In this document: piece after piece, positions 53,256 to 60,228 of the stretch
Position numbering within the stretch: position 1 is the first letter of the stretch
Layout: each line of letters starts with the position of its first letter
Assembly (NCBI RefSeq): GCF_963678865.1
Contig: NZ_OY787459.1
Span: 2,136,501 to 2,200,500, forward strand
DNA from: Maridesulfovibrio sp.
GTDB lineage: Bacteria > Desulfobacterota > Desulfovibrionia > Desulfovibrionales > Desulfovibrionaceae
DNA length: 64,000 nt
Direction: 5' to 3'
Translations under genes and position numbers: made by a program
Notes under the pieces: generated by a model
Told to the model about the DNA's origin: nothing
The model's database searches: none
Seen by the model: only the letters and a program-made list of their open reading frames with translations

Positions 53256-54848
53256 TTATCCTCCCGCCCCGTGGGTAGAGTTCATGTGCGTTGCGTTTGC
53301 ATGGGCAGAATTTACATGTGTGGTATTTGCGTGAGCGGTACAATTGTAGACCTTGCGTGCGTATCGCCAGTCTATAATGTCAGCCTTGGGCACAACCACA
53401 TCATATCCGAGTTCCTGTTTGAAAAAGGACTCGTATTTTTTGAAATACTCATCCATATGGTTTTGGGATTCCGGCACAGAGCAGAAATATACCTTTGCCT
53501 CGGCAGGGGGCAGAAAACGGACACTTTTCATGACATCCTCAATGGTCCGGGTTGAGACCCCTTGCGGATTATCTGCAACCAAAAATTGCATTGCCTCGTC
53601 AGGATTCTTTTGCCACCAAGAAACCGCGCGGACAAAACCGGCGATAAGGGCTTCAACCGCCTGCCCGTTGCCGGACAAGGCATCTTCACGCATAACCAGA
53701 AACTGCAACGCCCAGTTATCCACATCTTCCGGCCCGGCTATCGGTCTGGCGATTCGTTCTCTCTGTAATCGATCGACATAAGGCTCAAAGGTTACCCCCG
53801 CTTCAATCAGTCCGGCTCGCAGGCTTTGGGACACCATTTCACGTGACATATTGCTCAGCGTAACATCTGAAAGAGACATGCCGTTCTTTTTGAGCACTTC
53901 ATACAGGAAATAATGTGCAGCCCCGCCGGTTTCCAGAAAAACAGTTTTCCCGCGCAGATCATTCACTGACTTAACCGGCGAACTGCCCGCTACCATCAAG
54001 GTATCCCCTGACCGGAACCGCGCAAGGGGTGCCACTATCCGCAGGTCAACACCTTTCGTAAGCAGCTGGATAAGCTCCAGAGCGTGGGTAGCGGTGCCGT
54101 CGATCTCTCCGGCATACAATTTCTCAAAGTTGGTTTTTTCATGCTCGGAAAAATAGCACTCAATACGCGTACCGTTCGCATGCAGCCAACCTTTGTGGCG
54201 GGCAATTTCAAAAGGTGCGAAACCGATCCAGGGCGGGACTGCAAGCACAAGCCTGACTGTATGTTCCGGCATTCTGGAGTCAACTCTGGAAGGTATGGAA
54301 TACTTGCTGACCACCACCCCGCCCTGCATGGAACCGTTCTTCCCGGTCAGCGTAATTTCTGAAATAACAAAAACCTGAGGCGAAGTTTCCAGATAATAAA
54401 TAAATTTCTCAATGGCAGCGAAAGTTCCGCTGAAAGTCACATCCATGGGCTGGCTTTGCAGAAACCCGTCTTTTTTTTGAGTCAGGGGACGGATTTCTTT
54501 GATGACGACTCCGGTAATAGACGCATAATCCCTGATTTCATTATATATATCAGAAGCAGCCCAGTCCCTGCGGTCTATCAGGTCCAGTTGACGCTTCAGC
54601 GACTCATACTCATCTTTAACCTGACGCAGCTTGGCTTCCCGGTCCGGCAGGACCATGGCCTTGGGCGTATTGAACTGAATTTCTTTCTTTAAGCCGGCCT
54701 GTTCCTGTACCGTAGCTTCATACATATCCACCAGTGGAGCCAGAACACCCATGTACAATGCAACAGACAGAAGAAAAACAATACAGATACCGAGAGCGCG
54801 TCTATCCTGCGGAGCAAGTTTCTTCCAGGAGGAAATCAAAGCATTCAT
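53256..54848 (-). CDS. gspM: GspM/PilO-like protein fused to an NMT1/SsuA-type solute-binding domain
   Basis: A 530-aa single open frame in the gspM position. Residues 1-190 are PilO/GspM-like: TM at 19-40, coiled coil to about 95, then a ferredoxin-like lobe (DVTFSGTFAAIEKFIYYLE). From about 195 to 505 it reads as a periplasmic binding protein: LVLAVPPWIGFAPFEIARHKGWL, DGTATHALELIQLL, LRGKTVFLETGGAAHYFLYEVLKKNG and AGVTFEPYVDRL, as in SsuA/ThiY. The tail is four His pentads (HANTT, HVNSA, HANAT, HMNST, then H). It overlaps gspL by 4 nt and precedes gspC by 3 nt, so it is in the machine's operon. GspM of 530 aa is far longer than usual (about 170). Confidence 0.85.
   Translation of the reverse strand: MNALISSWKKLAPQDRRALGICIVFLLSVALYMGVLAPLVDMYEATVQEQAGLKKEIQFNTPKAMVLPDREAKLRQVKDEYESLKRQLDLIDRRDWAASDIYNEIRDYASITGVVIKEIRPLTQKKDGFLQSQPMDVTFSGTFAAIEKFIYYLETSPQVFVISEITLTGKNGSMQGGVVVSKYSIPSRVDSRMPEHTVRLVLAVPPWIGFAPFEIARHKGWLHANGTRIECYFSEHEKTNFEKLYAGEIDGTATHALELIQLLTKGVDLRIVAPLARFRSGDTLMVAGSSPVKSVNDLRGKTVFLETGGAAHYFLYEVLKKNGMSLSDVTLSNMSREMVSQSLRAGLIEAGVTFEPYVDRLQRERIARPIAGPEDVDNWALQFLVMREDALSGNGQAVEALIAGFVRAVSWWQKNPDEAMQFLVADNPQGVSTRTIEDVMKSVRFLPPAEAKVYFCSVPESQNHMDEYFKKYESFFKQELGYDVVVPKADIIDWRYARKVYNCTAHANTTHVNSAHANATHMNSTHGAGG
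53271..53345. repeat. 15-bp tandem repeat encoding His pentapeptides at the end of the GspM fusion
   Basis: Five 15-bp units (53271, 53286, 53301, 53316, 53331). Read on the minus strand the units encode xNxxH pentads (ANTTH, VNSAH, ANATH, MNSTH) after a degenerate NCTAH. The copy number could vary between strains without loss of frame. Confidence 0.8.
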
Positions 54849-56191
54849 TGCGTTTCCCCCTGCTTAATTTCGGGTTTGAAAAACTGTTGCCATGCCGGGA
54901 AATCAAGCTCCACTACAAAACGAAAACCCTGCCCATGCTCCAGCTTGCTCATGGAAGAAAGTACCGCATTGCTGAAAATCTCGGTACTGCTCAAATTCTC
55001 CAACAATGACATGAGGCTTATTTCGCTTTTGGCCTCGCCCTGCAGGGTAATCCTGCCAGACTGTCCAAGGCGCATGGTATTGAGCTTCACCTGAGACGGG
55101 ACCGCATCCCCAAGATCTCGAAATACATGGGAGACGAAGGGCTTTTTCACCGTGTATTTGAGAATAGCCCTGTTGCGGCGGACATATTCCCGAATCTCCA
55201 TGGTCACAAGATCCGTACGTTTTGCCAGAAATAAAATCTTGTGCGCCTCTTCTTTGAGAACCCCGGAATCCTGATGATTCAAATGGATCACGGAAAAAAA
55301 CAGCAGCAGGCAACAGGCAACAGCTCCGGCAAAAGCCAGTCCCGGCCTGACGTAATCCTTGGGGGTAAGAGGAATACGTCCCCACTCTTCAAGACTTTCA
55401 TGAAAGGAGCCTTTGCTACGACTCATGCGCAGAGTTCCCAAAAGCTCTTCATAGGAGAGTATAATTTCCAGCGGGATATCAGGCAGCAGACTCAGGATTG
55501 CCTTGCTGAATCCTTCCGAATCCACGCTGTTTCCGGGAGGAATCCAGAGTACGGCCTTTTCCGGGTAAGTTTTCTGCTCAGCTTCAAGCTCGGCAAGAAC
55601 CACAGCCAACGCACTCTCCAATGAGGGGCCCCTTTCCGGCAACACCTGCCAGCTCAATGGGACATTCTTGTGGATACAGCAAAGACGCGTTTCACCTTTT
55701 TCACACGAGACCAGCAGAGTAGGACCCGAATGTTTCAAATCAAGTTCCGGCTGCACAATGGATGTAGCCTGAAAACCCATTTCTTTCGCTGTTTCCAAGC
55801 ATCCATGAAGATACTCGTTGGAAATCCAGCCAAGGGTTCCGCTCACCCCGGCATCTACGTCATAAAACCGGGCTTCCCTCCCTCCGGTTTCAGGGGAACG
55901 AAACATACGCTGCCCGGCTTCCATGTCCAAAGCTGCCGATGCTTCCTTCTGTTCTTTATCCGGGGTTTGCGTACGGCAAAAGGCAACCATGGCTGCGGGG
56001 AGTACAAGAATACAGGGCCGGAGCTGATTTACCTCCGGTTGATCAGTAAAAGGCCGCCAAATCTTATTCTCGCTGGAAAATTCATAAGAAGCTGCACATT
56101 GTCCATGCACATCAAAAACCAAAGCAACCGGAACTTTTGTTTTAAAAGAACCGGGCAGTAGCATGGAGTGGAGCAACTTCTTTAAATTCAT
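54845..56191 (-). CDS. gspL: Type II secretion protein GspL-like (PilM + PilN layout)
   Basis: A 448-aa protein. The N-terminal two thirds (about 1-270) are actin-like, as in PilM/GspL cytoplasmic domains, with GFQATSIVQPELDL and TLLVSCEKGETRLC; a single TM (about 290-310: LAFAGAVACCLLLFFSVIHL) is followed by a coiled coil and a PilN-like periplasmic lobe (VKLNTMRLGQSGRITLQGEAKS). The start at 56191 is supported by GGAG eight bases before; the open frame reaches 56290 but overlaps gspK. It partners GspE and the GspM fusion. Confidence 0.8.
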   Translation of the reverse strand: MNLKKLLHSMLLPGSFKTKVPVALVFDVHGQCAASYEFSSENKIWRPFTDQPEVNQLRPCILVLPAAMVAFCRTQTPDKEQKEASAALDMEAGQRMFRSPETGGREARFYDVDAGVSGTLGWISNEYLHGCLETAKEMGFQATSIVQPELDLKHSGPTLLVSCEKGETRLCCIHKNVPLSWQVLPERGPSLESALAVVLAELEAEQKTYPEKAVLWIPPGNSVDSEGFSKAILSLLPDIPLEIILSYEELLGTLRMSRSKGSFHESLEEWGRIPLTPKDYVRPGLAFAGAVACCLLLFFSVIHLNHQDSGVLKEEAHKILFLAKRTDLVTMEIREYVRRNRAILKYTVKKPFVSHVFRDLGDAVPSQVKLNTMRLGQSGRITLQGEAKSEISLMSLLENLSSTEIFSNAVLSSMSKLEHGQGFRFVVELDFPAWQQFFKPEIKQGETQ

Positions 56192-56204
56192 AAGACAACT
56201 CCGT

Positions 56205-57224
56205 TCAAATTCTCGGCAGGGATTCGGACTCCCAGCGGGTAAAACGTAATTGATCTTTGCCCACACTGACTCTTGCCCTGATACGTTCAACAGGTTTTCC
56301 CGGTGAAAACCCGGCCAGACATGTCATGCTGAAATTTTTGGACTGAACACCCAGCAAAGCTGCAATATTTGACTTCTGCGAAGCAGCGCCCAAAACACTG
56401 AGTGCGGCATCGACCGTTGCGAATCCTTTCCACCCGGAAAGACGGTATGCCAGAAGAGCCTGAACCTGCTGAGTTGAGAAGCCCACGGCATGGAGAACTT
56501 CCTTGCCCGCAGTATTGATATTCACCTTTCCCGAGGAGAAACAGGTCAGATGGGGAGCTATGCCGCCCTCCCCGCCCGGTTCTCCGTACAGAATCTCACG
56601 CGTCATACCCTTCACCTGTAGCAGCTCGTCAATATTGCGGATCGGACCGTCAACAAGCCCTTTAGCCATGGCAACTGACTGGGGTGCTTTACTGGAACTT
56701 TTACTATGTTTCTTGGTCCGGTAAAGAATGATGTTAGCGGCCAGCACATTGGATACATCGGGAAAGCCCTGCAGCTGATCCATGGTGGCGACATTTATAT
56801 TCAGCCGCGACTCCTCATCTACAAGACCGTAATTAACCTCATCCTTCCCGCTTTTCTTTGATTTCACGCCAGCCGAATTTTCTGCATTGTCTTCGATGCC
56901 GGGCCGGACAATAGAATAATAGCCAGGGCCGAACTTCATATCCTTATAGAATGAATCCCCGGAAAACCATTTATCAGTAACGCTGTGCACAGGATCACGG
57001 GCGTGTTCCCTGATAATACCAGCCGCCCTGTGGATTCCCCCGCGTGCCAGATTATATGCTCTCCTGTCCTGACGGCTCCAGCTTTCCACCTTTATTTCAC
57101 ATAGGGTTTCATAGAAAAACGAAGCAGCCATAACCCCAAGAACAGCCATGACCCACAGCGTGATCACCAAAGCAAAACCACGTTGTCCCGATAGCTGTAT
57201 CTTTCCGGCTGCATCCTTGCACAT
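56205..57224 (-). CDS. gspK: Type II secretion minor pseudopilin GspK
   Basis: A 339-aa pseudopilin. Type IV prepilin-like leader ends QRGFALVITLWVMAVLGVMAASFF, and the large globular domain includes the GspK pair LVDEESRLNINVATMDQLQGF and GKVNINTAGKEVLHAVGFS (helix-hairpin-helix-like). It caps the pseudopilus with GspI and GspJ. It begins 4 nt after gspJ. Confidence 0.9.
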   Translation of the reverse strand: MCKDAAGKIQLSGQRGFALVITLWVMAVLGVMAASFFYETLCEIKVESWSRQDRRAYNLARGGIHRAAGIIREHARDPVHSVTDKWFSGDSFYKDMKFGPGYYSIVRPGIEDNAENSAGVKSKKSGKDEVNYGLVDEESRLNINVATMDQLQGFPDVSNVLAANIILYRTKKHSKSSSKAPQSVAMAKGLVDGPIRNIDELLQVKGMTREILYGEPGGEGGIAPHLTCFSSGKVNINTAGKEVLHAVGFSTQQVQALLAYRLSGWKGFATVDAALSVLGAASQKSNIAALLGVQSKNFSMTCLAGFSPGKPVERIRARVSVGKDQLRFTRWESESLPRI

Positions 57225-57228
57225 ACGT

Positions 57229-57828
57229 TCAACTTGCCTTCTGCTGCGGTGTTACTTCCAATAAAATCTGCGAACGATAAATATCCCTTCGCGAAACGCC
57301 TTCCTTGAAATCAAGAACCAGACCGATCATCCCCGGTCCTGATTTGGTAGCTGTATTCAGTTCCCCGGTAACTCCTCCGCCATGCCCCCTTGCGGTCAGA
57401 CTGAAACGGGTTTCCACCACCCCGGAGCAAAGCTCCATCTTTGAGAACGGCTTCCCTTTTTCAGGTTTTCCGTTTTTATCCTTTCGCTGTTCACGCCAGA
57501 GGATATTTTCTTTGAGGATATAGAGCACCCAGACCCGCTTCCCCTTTTCATCCACAATGGGAAACCGGCAGCTGTTGGTATGACAGGAAATATCCGAGTT
57601 CCGGCACAAAGGGTCCAGATTGCGAACATCTCTGCCAAGCATGCTGAAGGCATATGCAGCAGACCGCATTGGGGAAAGAACAGCCTGCGCTTTTCGCTCA
57701 ACCTTGGTAGCTGTGACGAAAATCGAATAAACCGCAGTCAGCACTACCGAGCCTATTGTAATTGCCACCAGCAGCTCAAGAAGCGTAAATCCCGCAGCAT
57801 CAGTAGTTGGTGATGTCCGCGTTCTCAC
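57229..57828 (-). CDS. gspJ: Type II secretion minor pseudopilin GspJ
   Basis: A 199-aa pseudopilin with cleavage/methylation site AAGFTLLELLVAITIGSVVL and a globular domain (SAAYAFSMLGRDVRNLDPL). I place the start at GTG 57828, which has GGAGG six bases upstream and lies only 13 codons before the GFTLLE site; the frame is open to 57942 but would overlap gspG heavily. It overlaps the end of gspG by 29 nt. Confidence 0.85.
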   Translation of the reverse strand: MRTRTSPTTDAAGFTLLELLVAITIGSVVLTAVYSIFVTATKVERKAQAVLSPMRSAAYAFSMLGRDVRNLDPLCRNSDISCHTNSCRFPIVDEKGKRVWVLYILKENILWREQRKDKNGKPEKGKPFSKMELCSGVVETRFSLTARGHGGGVTGELNTATKSGPGMIGLVLDFKEGVSRRDIYRSQILLEVTPQQKAS

Positions 57829-58228
57829 CGGTTCCTCCGGCCTTGCCATCCTTGCCGTAGCTGAGCAGGTCAAAATCCGGGCTGTGCTTGCCGGGTGATG
57901 TGTATACATAAGGATGATTCCACGGATCCTTAGGAATGACATTCTTACTCATATACGGACCATGCCAATTCTCAGGCACAGGAGCGGTGGAAGGCTTTTT
58001 CACCAAGGCCTCAAGCCCCTGCTGGGTGGAAGGGAAATCCCCTGTATCCAACTGGTAGCTTTGCAGGGCCATTGAAAAATCCTCAATCTGCGCCTTGGCA
58101 GCTGCGACCTTTGCTTCATCGGTCTTGCCGAAAAACCTTGGAGCGACAATTGCCGCCAGCACGCCGATAATCACGATGACCACCAGCATTTCAATAAGTG
58201 TAAAACCGCCTTTTCCCTTTTGCATCAT
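57800..58228 (-). CDS. gspG: Type II secretion major pseudopilin GspG
   Basis: A 142-aa major pseudopilin: short leader and GGFTLIEMLVVIVIIGVLAA, then the GspG core DTGDFPSTQQGLEALVKKP, GPYMSKNVIPKDPWNHPYVY and a C-terminal calcium-loop-like region DFDLLSYGKDGKAGG. Length and motifs are standard. It overlaps the lipoprotein gene before it by 4 nt. Confidence 0.95.
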   Translation of the reverse strand: MMQKGKGGFTLIEMLVVIVIIGVLAAIVAPRFFGKTDEAKVAAAKAQIEDFSMALQSYQLDTGDFPSTQQGLEALVKKPSTAPVPENWHGPYMSKNVIPKDPWNHPYVYTSPGKHSPDFDLLSYGKDGKAGGTGENADITNY

Positions 58229-58707
58229 GAAGCCCCCCCGAGAGGTGAGTTGACCGCCTTTGTGACCGGTACGTCAGCAGGCAGATAAATTCCCAGTTTG
58301 ATGATCTTGCCGTTCCTATAAAGGGTCAGGGCAACATTATTGCCCGGATGTTTACGTTGCATTATAAATGTTGAATCGCGCATTCCCTGCACCGAGATGC
58401 CATCTATTTCCAGAAGGACATCACCGGGCTGAACCCCTGCTTTCCGGGCCGGACTGCCTTTTTTACAATCCATAACCAGCAGAGCCCGCTTCTGATCATC
58501 ATTTGTTTTATCCTGCATTTCATCCTCAATGACGTGCATTTCTTTCCGGACGACCTTCAACTTCAGTCCGAGCAGAGGCCGGGGCAGATCCTGATAACCG
58601 ACATCAATGGGATCAGCATTAAGCTGGCACCCGGCCATAATGATGCCCAGCAGGAAGAACAAAAGAATACGTGGAAAGATCACTTCTGGCAGTAAAACAG
58701 ATTTCAT
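58225..58707 (-). CDS. PDZ-domain lipoprotein in the secretion operon
   Basis: A 160-aa exported protein. The signal ends at lipobox IIMAGC (Cys at about 27), so it is a lipoprotein. Residues about 70-145 form a PDZ domain (CKKGSPARKAGVQPGDVLLEIDGISVQGM, NNVALTLYRNGKIIKLGIYLP). It is not a usual Gsp component; it sits between gspI and gspG with overlapping ends. It may be a pilotin-like or substrate-recruiting factor. GspC has its own PDZ, so this is a second one in the system. Confidence 0.8.
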   Translation of the reverse strand: MKSVLLPEVIFPRILLFFLLGIIMAGCQLNADPIDVGYQDLPRPLLGLKLKVVRKEMHVIEDEMQDKTNDDQKRALLVMDCKKGSPARKAGVQPGDVLLEIDGISVQGMRDSTFIMQRKHPGNNVALTLYRNGKIIKLGIYLPADVPVTKAVNSPLGGAS

Positions 58708-59120
58708 TTCTTGGCATCCTTTGTCTGGGTTTTGCTCTGCAGGGGCAGGTTCCCGTCAACCTGAGCTGTATCCAGAACAAACTCATGCTCCCTGCCCTCA
58801 GTAAAAAACAACACCGTGACCGTGACCCGGCTGACACCGGGAAAATCAGCCTCGTTTCTGCTGACTATTTTCCACCTGCCACCGGACAGGGTTTCACAAC
58901 GACCGGAAGTTGTACCCGGCTTGATGTCACCTGCGTTCAAAAAAGCAGCCAGCCGCATCTCCGCCTCCATTCCGGCCCGTTCATACCCCTCCACCTCTGA
59001 GAGTGAGGATGCTGCCTGTGAGTACACACCTGCAACAGAAACCAGACCGATGGACAAAATAGCCATGGCTACCATGACTTCCATAAGCGAAAATCCGGAA
59101 CAGGGGGATTTAACGCACAT
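58704..59120 (-). CDS. gspI: Type II secretion minor pseudopilin GspI-like
   Basis: A 138-aa pseudopilin: CSGFSLMEVMVAMAILSIGLVSVAGVY is the cleavage site and N-terminal helix, followed by a small globular part ending in KTQTKDAKK. The start at 59120 places the GFSLMEV site eight residues in, close to a G-rich ribosome-binding stretch; upstream starts overlap gspH further. The SLMEV-type motif and the order suggest GspI rather than GspH. Confidence 0.75.
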   Translation of the reverse strand: MCVKSPCSGFSLMEVMVAMAILSIGLVSVAGVYSQAASSLSEVEGYERAGMEAEMRLAAFLNAGDIKPGTTSGRCETLSGGRWKIVSRNEADFPGVSRVTVTVLFFTEGREHEFVLDTAQVDGNLPLQSKTQTKDAKK

Positions 59121-59598
59121 ACACCCCCCCATTCGCACCGGCGACAAATACATGCAGGCTTTCCTGCTTCCCGGAAATCAGCTTCAATCTGGCGGGGGTG
59201 GCTGTTCCACGCGGGAAAAAAACAATCTGCAACTCATGACCTGAGACAGGCTTACCCTGAAGCTCCATGTTTGCCACAGCAACCTTCTCCGGCAGCGATA
59301 TACGACTTAAAACATTGCTCCTTTTTCCATTCAGGAGCTTCAAATCCCTGCTTTTGGTGTTGATGACCAGCACATGATCCTTGCCTGTATCCGCTGCCCT
59401 AAAACGGGCCGAGACAGCAATGCTGCTCAAATCGGAAACAGCCGCCTGCAAACTGCTACCCATAAGTTGACCGCTTAAACGAGGCAGAAGCACAGCCATG
59501 ACAATAGACATGATGACCATCACAACAATGAGTTCCAGCAATGTGAACCCGTTTTGCCCATGGTCATGTATTTGGACTATTGATGACTGACAATCCAT
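59110..59598 (-). CDS. gspH: Type II secretion minor pseudopilin GspH-like
   Basis: A 162-aa pseudopilin with leader ending NGFTLLELIVVMVIMSIVMAVLLPRLSG and a beta-rich globular domain (DHVLVINTKSRDLKLLNGKR, LPEKVAVANMELQGK). The start at 59598 has GGAG five bases upstream. It is the second gene of the operon, 14 nt after the small exported protein. Confidence 0.75.
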   Translation of the reverse strand: MDCQSSIVQIHDHGQNGFTLLELIVVMVIMSIVMAVLLPRLSGQLMGSSLQAAVSDLSSIAVSARFRAADTGKDHVLVINTKSRDLKLLNGKRSNVLSRISLPEKVAVANMELQGKPVSGHELQIVFFPRGTATPARLKLISGKQESLHVFVAGANGGVYVR

Positions 59599-59612
59599 AT
59601 TCACTCCGGCAA

Positions 59613-59999
59613 CTAAGGTTTAGGCATGACCCTGCGCTTAAGGATATAGCCTACATCCGGTGAATAGGTCACAAGCTCCCAGCCTTCTTCTCCCAATGGG
59701 CCGAGGTTTGGTTCATAAGGATCAAATTTGGAATGTCCCAACACATTGGGAACAAGGATTTTATATTCCCACTTGGCATTGGCAAAGGTATCCAGCTTTG
59801 CCTCAATTCTGGAAAGATCGTCATGCAGGGTCTGCAATGGAGAAAGCAGCTTGTCTATAGTTTCGCCATTACCGGAGGGGTGTTCTGCGGATTGAGCCGG
59901 GCATGGCTCAGAAATCGTACACAACATAAAAAGTGTAAGCAAAACTAAGCCTAAAACAGACTTGAGAAAATAAAAGTTTAGTCCGCATCCATATTTCAC
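59613..59999 (-). CDS. Small exported protein with DUF4177-like C-terminus, first gene of the secretion operon
   Basis: A 128-aa protein starting at GTG 59999 with GGAGG six bases upstream. A signal peptide (about 1-36, VLGLVLLTLFMLCTISEPCPAQSAE) is followed by a short coiled region (IDKLLSPLQTLHDDLSRIEAKLD) and a WEYKILVP...LGEEGWELVTYSPD...ILKRRV pattern that recalls DUF4177. Role unknown. Its position and tight spacing suggest an accessory to the secretion system. Confidence 0.65.
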   Translation of the reverse strand: MKYGCGLNFYFLKSVLGLVLLTLFMLCTISEPCPAQSAEHPSGNGETIDKLLSPLQTLHDDLSRIEAKLDTFANAKWEYKILVPNVLGHSKFDPYEPNLGPLGEEGWELVTYSPDVGYILKRRVMPKP

Positions 60000-60030
60000 A
60001 GCCGTCCTCCTTTTTATACTCCTATTCTCA

Positions 60031-60059
60031 CTTATAAAAGTTTAAACATTTTTTGTCTA
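60031..60059 (-). promoter_or_regulatory. Sigma-70-type promoter of the secretion operon
   Basis: On the minus strand TAGACA (60059-60054), 17 bp, TATAAG (60036-60031). It would start transcription about 35 nt before the GTG of the first gene. Confidence 0.55.
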
Positions 60060-60151
60060 CATACATCCGAATTTTCTAAAGTACTTTCCACAGTTGCCGC
60101 ATTGCTTCGACCTTACAACAATCAAAGAACAACAAAAAAGAATGATCCACC

Positions 60152-60180
60152 TTGACACAAACCATGCGGTAATGTCTTAT
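60152..60180 (+). promoter_or_regulatory. Sigma-70-type promoter of the thaumatin-like gene
   Basis: TTGACA (60152-60157), 17 bp, TCTTAT (60175-60180). It lies about 50 nt before the ATG at 60229 and is divergent from the secretion operon promoter about 95 bp away. Confidence 0.55.
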
Positions 60181-60228
60181 GGTAGCAATAACCTTTACTG
60201 CACAATCCTCAAAACAGGGGGGGGGAAC

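Noticed and set aside
53256..54848. The GspM fusion as a sequencing artefact joining two genes
   Set aside because: The frame is continuous for 530 codons, and no start codon with Shine-Dalgarno or signal peptide exists at the domain border to suggest a separate binding-protein gene. Read support still needs checking.
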